Positions 46,618-56,146 of a DNA stretch of 64,000 bases are shown in pieces. The notes below the pieces were generated by a model. That model was not told the origin of the DNA, did no database searches, and was given only the letters and a program-made list of their open reading frames with translations. The stretch is taken from NCBI RefSeq assembly GCF_009696045.1, contig NZ_VUMT01000007.1, positions 91,381 to 155,380 on the forward strand, written 5' to 3'. This DNA is from Velocimicrobium porci. GTDB taxonomy: Bacteria; Bacillota; Clostridia; Lachnospirales; Lachnospiraceae. Every line of letters begins with the position of its first letter. Within the stretch, counting starts at the first letter, position 1. The position numbers were made by a program, and so were the translations under genes.

Positions 46618-47868
46618 ATGAGATTATTAAAACTTTTTTCCAGAAGAAAGAAGAAAAAGGAATTAGATGAGGCAAGTGTACTGCCTGTGAAAGATACGAT
46701 GGAAGAAGATGGCAATCTACTTCAAACAACATCTGGTGAAAAAAAAGAATCAGAAATGGATATGGAATCAGAGTCAGCATATCTTGATTCAAAGAAGGAC
46801 AGAGAAGATTATATTCGGAATCAGTGTGAGCGTATGGTTGAAGCTGCAAAACAAATTGATGATGCGAAAGTAGAGTATGAGGCTGTAACCTCTTATTTAA
46901 ATGATATGCAGAAAATTGATTTGATTGAACCGGAAAAGCGGAAAATTGTTGATGATGCAGCAAGAAATATTGTGATGTATACAAGGGAACGGGAAAAATA
47001 CAAAAATAGTGATGTGAGGCTGACACCATCACAAAGACAGATGATGGAGAGGTATGAACATGATATTTTATCAGAGCTAAAAAATATGCAGAATAATGAA
47101 AGTTATCAGCAGGTGATAAAAAGTGACCTCCGTTATCTGGAGGGAGAAAAGGCGATGCTTCGATATGAGAAAAATGAAATAATCGCGAAGCAAAAGTATT
47201 TAAAAGGTTTGTCAGTTACCTTATCTGTGCTGGTTGTAATTTTATTTATTGTTTTGGCAGCGGTTGCTAAAGTATTTGAAGTGGATATGAGATTGCCGTT
47301 TTTAATGACTGCTGTTATGGCGGTTGGAAGTGCAGTTTATATATTATTTGAATCAAACCGCAATCGAGTCAATATAAAATTGAATGAGCAGAAGATGAAA
47401 AAAGCAATTACGCTTCTTAATAAAGTAAAGATTAAATATGTAAATAATACAAGCTGTCTAGAGTATGGATATACAAAGTTTGGAATAAAAAATTCTGCTG
47501 AATTGGAGAGTGTCTGGAAGGAGTATGTTACCTTAAAAGAGGTTGAACGCAGATTTCGAACCAATACAGATAAATTGAATGAAAATAATGAATTGTTAAT
47601 TGCCGAACTTAAAAAAGAACATATTGCAGATGCGGATATATGGATTTACCAGCCGGCGGCGTTGATTGACCGCAAGGAAATGGTGGAAATCAGACACCGT
47701 CTAAATGTCAGAAGACAAAAATTGAGAGAGCGGATCGAATATAATGCAAAAATAAAGAATCAATCGATGGAGTCTTTAAATCAGATGGTTAAGAAAAAAC
47801 CTGAATTAAAAGAAGAAATTTTGCAGATATTTCATTTATATCAATTGGAGCTTGACGGAAATACTTGA
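46618..47868 (+). CDS. Membrane coiled-coil protein of the DUF5716/5717 cluster
   Basis: The 416-residue protein has a basic N-terminus (RRKKKK, 9-14) and an acidic stretch (20-60). A long coiled coil follows (about 60-195). Two close membrane helices (about 198-222 and 226-245) form a hairpin, and a second long coiled coil (about 255-416) ends it. Both soluble arms would face the cytoplasm. I do not recognise a named family. It starts 4 bases after the TPR-like gene with a weak site (AGGTAAGAG), a sign of translational coupling. It could tether the cytoplasmic scaffold to the membrane. valS starts 61 bases after it with its own ribosome site. Confidence 0.72.
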   Translation: MRLLKLFSRRKKKKELDEASVLPVKDTMEEDGNLLQTTSGEKKESEMDMESESAYLDSKKDREDYIRNQCERMVEAAKQIDDAKVEYEAVTSYLNDMQKIDLIEPEKRKIVDDAARNIVMYTREREKYKNSDVRLTPSQRQMMERYEHDILSELKNMQNNESYQQVIKSDLRYLEGEKAMLRYEKNEIIAKQKYLKGLSVTLSVLVVILFIVLAAVAKVFEVDMRLPFLMTAVMAVGSAVYILFESNRNRVNIKLNEQKMKKAITLLNKVKIKYVNNTSCLEYGYTKFGIKNSAELESVWKEYVTLKEVERRFRTNTDKLNENNELLIAELKKEHIADADIWIYQPAALIDRKEMVEIRHRLNVRRQKLRERIEYNAKIKNQSMESLNQMVKKKPELKEEILQIFHLYQLELDGNT

Positions 47869-47929
47869 CAATCTGTGAATTTTTCAATAGTCTATAATGA
47901 GGAAGTTAACGAAAAAAGGAGAATTATAT

Positions 47930-50599
47930 ATGAGCAAAGAACTTGAGAAGACATATAATCCGGGTGAGATTGAAGAAAGATTATATCAGAAGTGGATAAA
48001 TAAGAAATATTTTCATGCAGAAGTAAATAAAAAAAAGAAACCATTTACAATTGTAATTCCACCTCCAAACATTACTGGTAAGCTTCATATGGGACATGCC
48101 TTAGATGAAACCATGCAGGATATTTTGATTCGTTTCAAGCGTATGCAGGGATACGAAGCATTATGGCTTCCAGGCACAGACCATGCCAGTATTTCCACAG
48201 AGGTAAAAGTTATTAATCAGCTTAAATCCGAGGGAATTGATAAGGAAGAATTAGGAAGAGAAGGATTCCTTAAAAGAACCTGGGAGTGGAAAGAAGAGTA
48301 TGGTGGAACGATTGTAGAACAGTTAAAGAAATTAGGTTCTTCCTGTGATTGGGACAGGGAACGTTTTACATTAGACGAAGGTTGCTCTAAAGCGGTAGAG
48401 GAAGTATTTATTAAGCTTTATGAAAAAGGACTCATTTATAAAGGCTCCAGAATTATTAACTGGTGTCCTGTATGTAAAACGTCTATTTCAGATGCTGAAG
48501 TAGAACATGAAGAACAGGGCGGTCATTTCTGGCATATTAACTATCCAATTGTTGGAGAAGAGGGAAAATATGTTGAGATTGCTACAACAAGACCGGAAAC
48601 ATTACTGGGAGATACAGCGGTAGCTGTTCATCCAGAGGATGAAAGATACAAAGATTTGATTGGAAAAAAAGTATTGCTTCCAATTGTAAATCGTGAAATT
48701 CCAGTTGTTGCCGATTCCTATGTTGATAAAGAATTTGGAACTGGTGTTGTTAAAATAACACCTGCACATGACCCAAATGACTTTGAAGTTGGAAGACGTC
48801 ACAATTTACCAGAAATTAATGTATTAAATGACGATGCAACAATCAATGCAAATGGTGGTAAATATGAAGGGCTTGACCGCTATGAAGCAAGAAAGAAGAT
48901 TGTTTCTGAGTTAGAGGAGCTTGGACTTTTAGTAAAAGTTGAGGAGCATGTTCATAACGTTGGAACTCACGATAGATGTAGTACAACGGTAGAGCCAATG
49001 ATTAAACAACAGTGGTTTGTAAAAATGGATGAGCTGATAAAACCAGCCGTTGAAGCAGTAAAATCAGGAGAAATTAAGTTGATTCCGGAACGTATGGAAA
49101 AAACATATTTTAACTGGACAGATAATATCCGTGACTGGTGTATTTCAAGACAATTATGGTGGGGACACAGAATTCCTGCTTATTATTGTGATAAATGTGG
49201 TGAAGTTGTTGTTGCGAAAGAGTCTGAGAAACCGGAAACTTGTCCTAAATGCGGTCATACATCAATGACACAGGATGAAGATACATTGGATACATGGTTT
49301 AGCTCTGCATTGTGGCCATTTTCTACACTAGGCTGGCCGGAAAAGACAGAAGAATTAGAATATTTTTATCCAACTAATGTATTAGTTACAGGATACGATA
49401 TTATTTTCTTCTGGGTTATCCGAATGATATTCTCAGGCTATGAGCATATGGGACAAAAGCCATTTGATACTGTTTTATTCCATGGTCTGGTAAGAGATTC
49501 CCAGGGACGTAAAATGAGTAAATCTCTTGGTAATGGAATTGATCCATTGGAAATTATCGCTAAGTATGGTGCAGATGCCTTAAGATTTACACTGATTACA
49601 GGAAATGCGCCTGGAAATGATATGCGTTTTTACATGGAACGTGTTGAGGCAAGTCGTAATTTTGCTAATAAAGTATGGAATGCTTCTCGTTTTATTTTAA
49701 TGAATTTGGATAAGGCTGACACCATTTCTTTCTGCCCAGAAAAATTTGACGAAACAGAAGGGTTTACTGAGGCTGATAAGTGGATTTTGTCAAAAGCAAA
49801 TAGTTTAGTTAAAGAAGTAACTTCTAATATGGAAGAGTACGAATTAGGAATTGCTGCTCAGAAAATATACGACTTTATTTGGGAAGAATTCTGTGATTGG
49901 TACATTGAAATGGTAAAACCTCGTCTTTACAATGAGGAAGATAATACAAAAAATGCGGCTCTTTGGACACTAAAACATGTATTAATTGATTCTTTGAAAT
50001 TATTGCATCCATATATGCCATTTATTACAGAAGAAATTTTTTGTAATTTACAGGATGAAGAGGAGTCAATTATGATTTCAAATTGGCCGATATATAGAGA
50101 AAGATATAATTTTACAGATGATGAACAAGCAGTTGAGATGATTAAAGATGCAGTAAAAGGTATTCGTAATGTGAGGGCGGAACTGAATGTACCACCAAGC
50201 AAGAAAGCGACTGTAATCGTTGTATCAGAAGAAGAAAAGATTCGTTCTGTTTTTAATAGTAGCTGTGTTTTCTTTGCTACACTTGGATATGCCAGTGAAG
50301 TAGAAGTAAGAGCGGATAAAGCAGGAATTGGAGAAGATGCGGTATCAGCTGTAATTCCAGGAGCAACGATTTATATTCCATTTGCTGAACTGGTTGATAT
50401 ATCAAAAGAAATTGAACGCCTTGAAAAAGAGCAGACTCGTTTAGAAGGGGAACTAAAACGAGTAAATGGTATGTTAAGTAATGAAAGATTCATTAGTAAA
50501 GCACCAGAGGCTAAAATTAATGAAGAAAGGGCAAAACTGGAAAAATATACGAATATGATGGAGCAGGTAACAGAGCGTCTGAAAAATCTCAAAAAGTAA
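47930..50599 (+). CDS. valS: Valyl-tRNA synthetase
   Basis: This 889-residue cytoplasmic class I synthetase charges tRNA-Val. HIGH is [12 protein letters not shown] (HMGH) and the KMSKS loop is [14 protein letters not shown] near residue 530. The editing-domain phrase [20 protein letters not shown] and a zinc-like CDKCG/CPKCG pair are present. The C-terminal coiled-coil arm (about 810-889) typical of ValS is complete. The frame opens at 47897, but AAAGGAG precedes the ATG at 47930, which gives the family start [11 protein letters not shown]. There is no T-box upstream, in contrast to leuS. A TTGACA overlaps the stop of the preceding gene, but no -10 lies at the right distance. Confidence 0.97.
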   Translation: MSKELEKTYNPGEIEERLYQKWINKKYFHAEVNKKKKPFTIVIPPPNITGKLHMGHALDETMQDILIRFKRMQGYEALWLPGTDHASISTEVKVINQLKSEGIDKEELGREGFLKRTWEWKEEYGGTIVEQLKKLGSSCDWDRERFTLDEGCSKAVEEVFIKLYEKGLIYKGSRIINWCPVCKTSISDAEVEHEEQGGHFWHINYPIVGEEGKYVEIATTRPETLLGDTAVAVHPEDERYKDLIGKKVLLPIVNREIPVVADSYVDKEFGTGVVKITPAHDPNDFEVGRRHNLPEINVLNDDATINANGGKYEGLDRYEARKKIVSELEELGLLVKVEEHVHNVGTHDRCSTTVEPMIKQQWFVKMDELIKPAVEAVKSGEIKLIPERMEKTYFNWTDNIRDWCISRQLWWGHRIPAYYCDKCGEVVVAKESEKPETCPKCGHTSMTQDEDTLDTWFSSALWPFSTLGWPEKTEELEYFYPTNVLVTGYDIIFFWVIRMIFSGYEHMGQKPFDTVLFHGLVRDSQGRKMSKSLGNGIDPLEIIAKYGADALRFTLITGNAPGNDMRFYMERVEASRNFANKVWNASRFILMNLDKADTISFCPEKFDETEGFTEADKWILSKANSLVKEVTSNMEEYELGIAAQKIYDFIWEEFCDWYIEMVKPRLYNEEDNTKNAALWTLKHVLIDSLKLLHPYMPFITEEIFCNLQDEEESIMISNWPIYRERYNFTDDEQAVEMIKDAVKGIRNVRAELNVPPSKKATVIVVSEEEKIRSVFNSSCVFFATLGYASEVEVRADKAGIGEDAVSAVIPGATIYIPFAELVDISKEIERLEKEQTRLEGELKRVNGMLSNERFISKAPEAKINEERAKLEKYTNMMEQVTERLKNLKK

Positions 50600-50625
50600 C
50601 AGAAGATTGTAAAAGGGGTGATAAC

Positions 50626-52011
50626 ATGGCTGTTAATGTTACTAATAATCGTTCAATGGTAAGAATTGGACCAGATATGACACAAGCGTTTATTACATTA
50701 TATCCGCCAGAAGAGGGTCAGGTATACGAAGAAAGTGACTTAAGAGATATTCTGGAACAGTATGGTGTAGTGGAAGGAATTAACAGAGAAGCACTTCGGA
50801 ATATTTTGCAAAACAAAGTGTATTTACAGGAAGTTTTAGTAGCAGAAGGAATCCCTGCAGTTGATGGAAAAGATGGAGAATATACATTTTTATTTAATAC
50901 AACGGCAGATACAAAGCCTAAAATATTAAAAGATGGCTCTGTCGATTATACGAGTATGGGAAAGATTGAAGTTGTAGGGGAAGGACAGGAAATTGTCTAT
51001 TATACACCTGCGACTCCAGGAACGGATGGTTTTAATGTAAAAGGAGAGATTATTAAGTGCCATCCGGGAAGAGACCTTCCTCAAATTAAAGGGAAGGGAT
51101 TTCGGGTTTCTGATGATAAAAAAGTATATACTGCAGCTGTAACAGGAAAAGTAGATTATCAGAATAACCGACTTGTTGTTTCTAACCTGCTTACAATTGA
51201 CGGGGATGTAAATCATGTAACAGGAGATATTACATTCAATGGTGATATATTGATAAGAGGAAATGTATCAACTGGTATGTCAGTTAATGCGACCGGTAAT
51301 ATTACGGTTGATGGGCATGTCGAAGCCGCCTCTTTAGAGTCTGGTAAGGATATCGTTTTAAAGAATGGCATGCAAGGTGGCGGACGTGGAGAAATTCATG
51401 CAGGGGGAGATGTTTCCGGTAAGTTTTTTGAACAAACTACAATTTATGCAAAAGGTTCTGTGAATGCCAATGCAATTATGAACTGTCAGGTTATCTCCGA
51501 ACAAAAAGTAATTGTTTCCGGTAGAATGGGAGTTTTAGTCGGAGGTTCCGTAAATGCAGTTGAAGAGGTTGATGCAACTATGATCGGAAATATGTCAGAG
51601 GTAAAAATGACAATTTCTGTTGGGACCGAAAAGAGCTTATATTCTAAGTTAAAAGCATTGGAAGATAAAATACGAAAAAATGCATTAGATATTGAAAAGA
51701 TTACGATGGCAATTAAACAGATTAATGCTATTTTAGAGAGAAAGCCACAAGCAGAACTATCAGAGAAAAAAATGCAGTTGCTTCGTACTAAAATTGAGCG
51801 TGATACACAGACGAATAGTCTGCTCGAGAGCAAAGAAAGAATAGAAGATGTTATTGAACGCTCTGCTTTAGCTAAGGTAGTTGTTTCAAAAAGTATTTTC
51901 CGAGGTACAACACTTGTAATTAATGGAGAAAGAAAACATATTGAATCCGAGAATTACAATGTAACTTACTGCAAAAAGAATGGAGAGATTATTTCTTATC
52001 CGAATATTTAG
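50626..52011 (+). CDS. FapA/DUF342 family protein
   Basis: The 461-residue protein has an N-terminal domain (1-110) and a long right-handed beta-helix made of repeated short turns (about 160-330: ITFNGDILIRGNV, ITVDGHVEAA, IVLKNGMQGG, GEIHAGGDVSG). A coiled coil (about 340-410) and a short end complete it. This is the DUF342/FapA family, called flagellar assembly protein A. It is also found in non-flagellar bacteria and has been linked to polar and cell-shape roles. No flagellar gene lies near. It follows valS by 26 bases with a GGGGTG ribosome site. Confidence 0.85.
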   Translation: MAVNVTNNRSMVRIGPDMTQAFITLYPPEEGQVYEESDLRDILEQYGVVEGINREALRNILQNKVYLQEVLVAEGIPAVDGKDGEYTFLFNTTADTKPKILKDGSVDYTSMGKIEVVGEGQEIVYYTPATPGTDGFNVKGEIIKCHPGRDLPQIKGKGFRVSDDKKVYTAAVTGKVDYQNNRLVVSNLLTIDGDVNHVTGDITFNGDILIRGNVSTGMSVNATGNITVDGHVEAASLESGKDIVLKNGMQGGGRGEIHAGGDVSGKFFEQTTIYAKGSVNANAIMNCQVISEQKVIVSGRMGVLVGGSVNAVEEVDATMIGNMSEVKMTISVGTEKSLYSKLKALEDKIRKNALDIEKITMAIKQINAILERKPQAELSEKKMQLLRTKIERDTQTNSLLESKERIEDVIERSALAKVVVSKSIFRGTTLVINGERKHIESENYNVTYCKKNGEIISYPNI

Positions 52012-52048
52012 AAAAAAGTAAGACAGGGTCGATATAAGACGATGAATG

Positions 52049-52089
52049 ATACAGGAAAAAATCAAACTTCTATTGATTTTTTCCTGTAT
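52049..52089. terminator. 17-bp hairpin after the FapA gene
   Basis: A perfect 17-bp stem (52049-52065 ATACAGGAAAAAATCAA with 52073-52089) has its T run inside the 3' arm, so it may end transcription partly. It overlaps the promoter of the next small gene. Confidence 0.55.
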
Positions 52090-52101
52090 TATAGTTATGA
52101 T
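52073..52101 (+). promoter_or_regulatory. Candidate promoter of the acidic peptide gene
   Basis: TTGATT (52073-52078), a 17-base spacer, TATGAT (52096-52101). It lies 31 bases before the ATG at 52132. Confidence 0.5.
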
Positions 52102-52131
52102 ATAAAATGGTTAGAAGGAGGAAACGAAAAC

Positions 52132-52272
52132 ATGATTAATTTTGAGGAAGAGATTGAAAAATTTCAGCCAAGTCTAGAGGTAGATGAAGCAGAAGATGCA
52201 ATTTATAATAATGATGTGACAGATGTAACGGATATTATTCAAGATATTTTGAGTGAAATGAAGAAAAATTAG
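52132..52272 (+). CDS. 46-residue acidic peptide, unknown function
   Basis: A longer frame opens at 52042, but that part overlaps the hairpin and promoter. AAGGAGG sits 10 bases before the ATG at 52132. The protein is MINFEEEIEKFQPSLEV followed by an Asp/Glu-rich stretch and the end SEMKKN. No membrane segment is seen. It lies 14 bases before the zinc-ribbon TPR gene and shares its strand, so they are probably co-transcribed. It is not recognised, but the strong ribosome site supports expression. Confidence 0.65.
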   Translation: MINFEEEIEKFQPSLEVDEAEDAIYNNDVTDVTDIIQDILSEMKKN

Positions 52273-52286
52273 GAGGCGTTAGTAGT

Positions 52287-53708
52287 ATGTACTGCCCAAA
52301 ATGTGGAAAAGAAGTATCCTTTCACACAGACACTTGCAGTCAGTGTGGAGTGGATTTGACTGTATATAGAAAAATTATAAGTGCATCAAATAGTTTTTAT
52401 AATGATGGATTGGCAAAAGCAAAAGTGAGAGATTTGTCTGGAGCAGTTGTTTCATTAAAGAAGAGTTTGAAATTGTATAAAAAGAATACAAATGCAAGAA
52501 ATCTGTTAGGACTTGTATATTATGAAATGGGTGAGGCAGTATCAGCCCTTAGTGAGTGGGTACTAAGCAAGCATTTTGAAGAAAATAATAAAGATGCAGA
52601 TCGCTATATGAATGCGGTTCAATCGAATCAGGCTCGCCTAGAAACGATTAACCAGTCAATAAAAAAATATAATAGTGCATTAAATTATGCAAAACAGGGA
52701 AATTGTGATTTGGCAATTATGCAGCTTGAAAAGGTAACTAGCTTAAATCCTAAATTTGTTCGCAATTATCAGTTATTAGCACTATTGTATTTAAAAAGTG
52801 GAAAGAAAGAGAAAGCTGCAAAATATTTAACTAAGGCTCAAAAAATTGATGTAAATAATACACTTACGTTGCGGTATATGGAGGAGATTCCGGGAGCATT
52901 TAGCGGAATAAAAGACAAGAAGGCAAAAAGAGAGAAAAAAGATGAAGTGAAGCCGGTATCGGCAGAACGCCCAAGACATACATTTCAACCGGAAATTGAT
53001 GTTAGTTCAGAAGTATTTCACGGCTCTTCCTACAGTGAGGACAAGTTTAATATATGGCCTTATTTGAATCTTGTAATTGGTGCAGTATTGGGAATTGCAG
53101 TTGTCTATTTTCTTTTAGTCCCAACTGCGAAAAAAAGTGTTGCGGAAGATTATGAGGCACAATTTAAGCAGTATACAGATGAGCTGGCAACTCAAAATGC
53201 GAAAACAAACTCGCTTGAAGGAGAGAAAAAAGCTCTTGAAAAGAAACAAAAAGAACTGCAGAAACAATTAGATGACTTGAAAGCAGAAGGAATTAGCGAA
53301 GAAACTTATGAGAATTTCTTTGAATCGATTACACTTTACATGAATAATCAAAAGACAGAGGCAGCAATTTTGTTAGCAGATGTAAAGGAAACTGCAATTG
53401 AAGGAAAGAAGGCAAAAGAGCTATATAATAAGATAAAAGAAGATACCTTTGTAAGTACTGCGGAACAGCTGTCAGAGCAGGGACGGGTTACTTATAATCA
53501 AGGACGATATCAGGAAGCAATTGAATTATTAGAGAAAGCTATGAAAATGGATAAAACAAACACAAAGGCAATCTATTTTCTAGGAAGAGCAAATCAGCGT
53601 CTTGGTAAAAATGACAAGGCACGAGAATACTATAATACAATTATCAATGACTTCCCGGATTCGGAGCGTGTGGCAGAAGCAAACAGACGCTTAAATGAAT
53701 TAAACTAA
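52287..53708 (+). CDS. Zinc-ribbon/TPR membrane protein
   Basis: The 473-residue protein begins with a four-cysteine zinc ribbon (C3, C6, C17, C20). A TPR region follows (about 30-195), then a basic-acidic linker and one membrane helix (about 258-280). A coiled coil (285-330) and a second TPR region (about 370-473, with YNQGRYQEAIELLEKAMKMD) end it. The zinc ribbon and first TPR set would be cytoplasmic and the second TPR set outside. The function is unknown. An AGGAGG site precedes the ATG. A hairpin terminator separates it from spoIIAA. Confidence 0.82.
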   Translation: MYCPKCGKEVSFHTDTCSQCGVDLTVYRKIISASNSFYNDGLAKAKVRDLSGAVVSLKKSLKLYKKNTNARNLLGLVYYEMGEAVSALSEWVLSKHFEENNKDADRYMNAVQSNQARLETINQSIKKYNSALNYAKQGNCDLAIMQLEKVTSLNPKFVRNYQLLALLYLKSGKKEKAAKYLTKAQKIDVNNTLTLRYMEEIPGAFSGIKDKKAKREKKDEVKPVSAERPRHTFQPEIDVSSEVFHGSSYSEDKFNIWPYLNLVIGAVLGIAVVYFLLVPTAKKSVAEDYEAQFKQYTDELATQNAKTNSLEGEKKALEKKQKELQKQLDDLKAEGISEETYENFFESITLYMNNQKTEAAILLADVKETAIEGKKAKELYNKIKEDTFVSTAEQLSEQGRVTYNQGRYQEAIELLEKAMKMDKTNTKAIYFLGRANQRLGKNDKAREYYNTIINDFPDSERVAEANRRLNELN

Positions 53709-53722
53709 AATAAGCACAAAAG

Positions 53723-53764
53723 AAATCCTTATTGTATTGAAAGAATATAATAGGGATTTTTTTT
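53723..53764 (+). terminator. Terminator before spoIIAA
   Basis: A 16-base stem with G-U pairs (AAATCCTTATTGTATT with AATATAATAGGGATTT) is followed by TTTTTTTT. Confidence 0.85.
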
Positions 53765-53789
53765 ATCATAAATGGAAAGGAAACAGAGT

Positions 53790-54143
53790 ATGAAAACAAG
53801 AAAAAAAATTGATTCATTTTTTGAAGTAGACGATGCTTGTCTTATTATTCATATTACAGATGACTTAGACCATCATAATGTTATTTCTCTCAGAGAAAAA
53901 GCAGACAGATTAATTGACAAAGAGAGAGTTAAGAATATTGTATTTGACTTTGATGGAGTATCTTTTATGGACAGCTCGGGAATAGGAATGATTATGGGAC
54001 GATATAAAAAGGTGATATTTACCGGGGGAAAAGTTGGTGTCGCCAGTGTAAGTAACAATGTTGACCGTATATTTCGGATTTCCGGACTTTATAAAATCAT
54101 AGGAAAATATGAAACAGTAGCAGAAGCGGTACAGGCTTTGTAA
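53790..54143 (+). CDS. spoIIAA: Anti-sigma F factor antagonist SpoIIAA
   Basis: The 117-residue STAS-domain protein releases sigma-F from SpoIIAB. The phosphorylated serine is in [15 protein letters not shown]. SpoIIAB phosphorylates it and SpoIIE dephosphorylates it, turning on sigma-F in the forespore. The start at 53790 (GAAAGG site) gives the normal length; the frame opens 18 bases earlier. It is the first gene of spoIIAA-spoIIAB-sigF, the order seen in Bacillus and Clostridia. Confidence 0.95.
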   Translation: MKTRKKIDSFFEVDDACLIIHITDDLDHHNVISLREKADRLIDKERVKNIVFDFDGVSFMDSSGIGMIMGRYKKVIFTGGKVGVASVSNNVDRIFRISGLYKIIGKYETVAEAVQAL

Positions 54144-54160
54144 ACAGGAGGAGGATAAGA

Positions 54161-54592
54161 ATGAAAAAGAATGAAATGATGTTGGAATTTGATAGTGTTT
54201 CGGAAAATGAAGCATTTGCAAGGGTGGCAGTGGCAGCGTTTGCAGCTCAGCTAGATCCCACATTAGAGGAGATTGCAGATATTAAGACAGCTATTTCAGA
54301 GGCAGTTACAAATGCAATTATTCATGGATATGAGAATAAAGAGGGAAAGGTAAAAATTCACTGCATGATTGAGGATAACTGTTTGAAAGTAGAAATCAGT
54401 GACCAGGGTGTAGGCATCGCAGATGTTGAGAAAGCCAAGGAACCAATGTATACAACAAAACCGGAATGGGAACGTTCAGGGATGGGTTTTACGTTTATGG
54501 AAACATTTATGGATCATTTGACGGTGGAATCAAAGCCTGATATTGGTACAAAGATTTATATGGATAAATGTATTGCAAAGCAGGCTGTTTAA
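54161..54592 (+). CDS. spoIIAB: Anti-sigma F factor SpoIIAB
   Basis: The 143-residue serine kinase and anti-sigma factor has a GHKL ATPase fold. The N-box is [13 protein letters not shown], the G1 box [12 protein letters not shown] and the G2 box [11 protein letters not shown]. It holds sigma-F in an inactive complex until SpoIIAA is dephosphorylated. A GGAGGA site precedes the ATG, 17 bases after spoIIAA. The ATP-binding residues are intact. Confidence 0.95.
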   Translation: MKKNEMMLEFDSVSENEAFARVAVAAFAAQLDPTLEEIADIKTAISEAVTNAIIHGYENKEGKVKIHCMIEDNCLKVEISDQGVGIADVEKAKEPMYTTKPEWERSGMGFTFMETFMDHLTVESKPDIGTKIYMDKCIAKQAV

Positions 54593-54604
54593 AGGAGGAA
54601 GAGA

Positions 54605-55318
54605 ATGGATACCTTTGAACTGATAAAAAAGGCAAGAGATGGTAATAAAGAAGCAAGAGATCAGGTGATTACTGAAAATATTCCGCTAGTATGGAGTATC
54701 GTAAAAAGATTTTCCGGAAGAGGTCAGGAACTGCAGGATTTATTTCAGATTGGAACGATTGGACTGATGAAAGCAATTGATAAATTTGATATGAGTTTTG
54801 ATGTTAAATTTTCAACTTATGCGGTTCCTATGATTACAGGAGAGATAAAACGTTTTTTGAGAGATGACGGAATGATAAAAGTTAGCAGGTCTTTGAAAGA
54901 AACAGCCGGAAAGGTACGAATTGCAGAAGAGCAACTTAACAAAAAATTGGGTCGTGATCCCACGATAGAAGAAATCAGTAAAGAATTGCAGATTGAAGTA
55001 GAAGATATTGCCATGGCTGTTAGTGCAAATGCAGAAGTAGAGTCTTTATATAAGACAATTTATCAGGGAGATGGAAGTGCGATTTGTTTAATTGATAAGC
55101 TAGAGGAAACAAAAGATGAGCAGGAGGCAATGATTAATCATTTAACTTTAAAAAAAGTTATGGATTCATTGGAGGAAAAAGATAGAGAATTAATAAAATT
55201 AAGATACTTTATGGATTGGACACAGACGGATATTGCGAAAGAATTCGGGATTTCTCAAGTTCAGGTATCCAGACTGGAGAAAAAAATATTAAAAAAAATG
55301 CGAGAAGGATTTGTGTAA
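54605..55318 (+). CDS. sigF: Sporulation sigma factor sigma-F
   Basis: The 237-residue forespore sigma factor has region 2 with QDLFQIGTIGLMKAIDKFD and FSTYAVPMITGEIKRFLRDD, region 3 with VSRSLKE, and region 4 with LRYFMDWTQTDIAKEFGISQVQVSRLEKK. It lacks region 1.1. It starts 12 bases after spoIIAB with AAAGGAGG. Its target genes would include the spoVA block (usually sigma-G) and other forespore genes. Confidence 0.95.
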   Translation: MDTFELIKKARDGNKEARDQVITENIPLVWSIVKRFSGRGQELQDLFQIGTIGLMKAIDKFDMSFDVKFSTYAVPMITGEIKRFLRDDGMIKVSRSLKETAGKVRIAEEQLNKKLGRDPTIEEISKELQIEVEDIAMAVSANAEVESLYKTIYQGDGSAICLIDKLEETKDEQEAMINHLTLKKVMDSLEEKDRELIKLRYFMDWTQTDIAKEFGISQVQVSRLEKKILKKMREGFV

Positions 55319-55379
55319 ATATTGGTATAAAAAAAGGCAATGTGAAGATAATAGTAATAAAGTTAGGAGAGTGAATACC

Positions 55380-55517
55380 ATGAAAAAAATGTGTATGGTT
55401 GTGCTGACAGCTGTTATTATTATTATCTGTGTCATTGCCTTTTATAATATAAAAGATTCTTCAAAGGAAATGATGGAAGGTGTGCTGGTAGAAAATAATT
55501 TAAGCGAGGAATACTGA
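55380..55517 (+). CDS. 45-residue membrane peptide between sigF and spoVAA
   Basis: The peptide has a hydrophobic helix (about 3-24) and a short polar tail ending NNLSEEY. A TTAGGAGAG ribosome site precedes the ATG. Its TGA stop overlaps the ATG of spoVAA by one base (position 55517), which is strong evidence for translation. The frame could be drawn from 55311, but that start overlaps sigF and lacks a site. I do not recognise it, and in Bacillus no gene sits here. The position suggests a forespore membrane function. Confidence 0.65.
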   Translation: MKKMCMVVLTAVIIIICVIAFYNIKDSSKEMMEGVLVENNLSEEY

Positions 55518-56146
55518 TGAAAAATTCGATTCTTTATTTAAAAATTGAACAGAGTATGGATATACTTAATAAACGTGTCTATCTTGAAGATATTGCTAAA
55601 ATCATGTGCAATGATAAAAAGGCAGAACATGAACTTAATAAGACAATTTTTTATACGATAACGGCAAAAGAAGATACCAAGTATATGTTTTCTGTTATGA
55701 AAGTAATTGAACTGATTGAAAAATCACATCCAGAATTAGATGTAGTGAATTTAGGAGAAAGTGATTTTGTTTTAAATTATAAAGTTCCAAAAGAACAAAA
55801 AAAGACAATGGAATACTGCAAGGTTGCCTTTGTGTCATTAACTGCCTTTTTTGGAGGAGCATTTTCTATTATGACATTTAATACAGATGTCAGTGTTAGT
55901 GAAGTTTTTGATAAGATTTATTTACTTGTAATGGGACAGGCAAAGAGTAGCGGTTCAATTGTTGAAATTGGGTATTCTTTGGGTCTTATTGTTGGTATTT
56001 TAGTCTTTTTTAACCATTTTTCAAATAAGCAAAGACATGAAGATCCTACACCAATTGAGGTTGAAATGAGAATTTATGAAGAAGACGTTAATAAAGCTTT
56101 AATTAAGGAGGCTGCAAGGGAGGGAAAGACGATTGATGCTAATTAG
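55517..56146 (+). CDS. spoVAA: Stage V sporulation protein AA
   Basis: The 209-residue protein has a soluble N-terminal domain (1-90) and two membrane helices (about 100-120 and 145-170), as in SpoVAA. It is part of the spore inner-membrane complex for dipicolinate (DPA) movement, needed for full DPA uptake in the forespore. Its start overlaps the 45-residue peptide stop. Many Clostridia carry only spoVAC-AD-AE, so the presence of AA and AB is informative. Confidence 0.9.
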   Translation: MKNSILYLKIEQSMDILNKRVYLEDIAKIMCNDKKAEHELNKTIFYTITAKEDTKYMFSVMKVIELIEKSHPELDVVNLGESDFVLNYKVPKEQKKTMEYCKVAFVSLTAFFGGAFSIMTFNTDVSVSEVFDKIYLLVMGQAKSSGSIVEIGYSLGLIVGILVFFNHFSNKQRHEDPTPIEVEMRIYEEDVNKALIKEAAREGKTIDAN

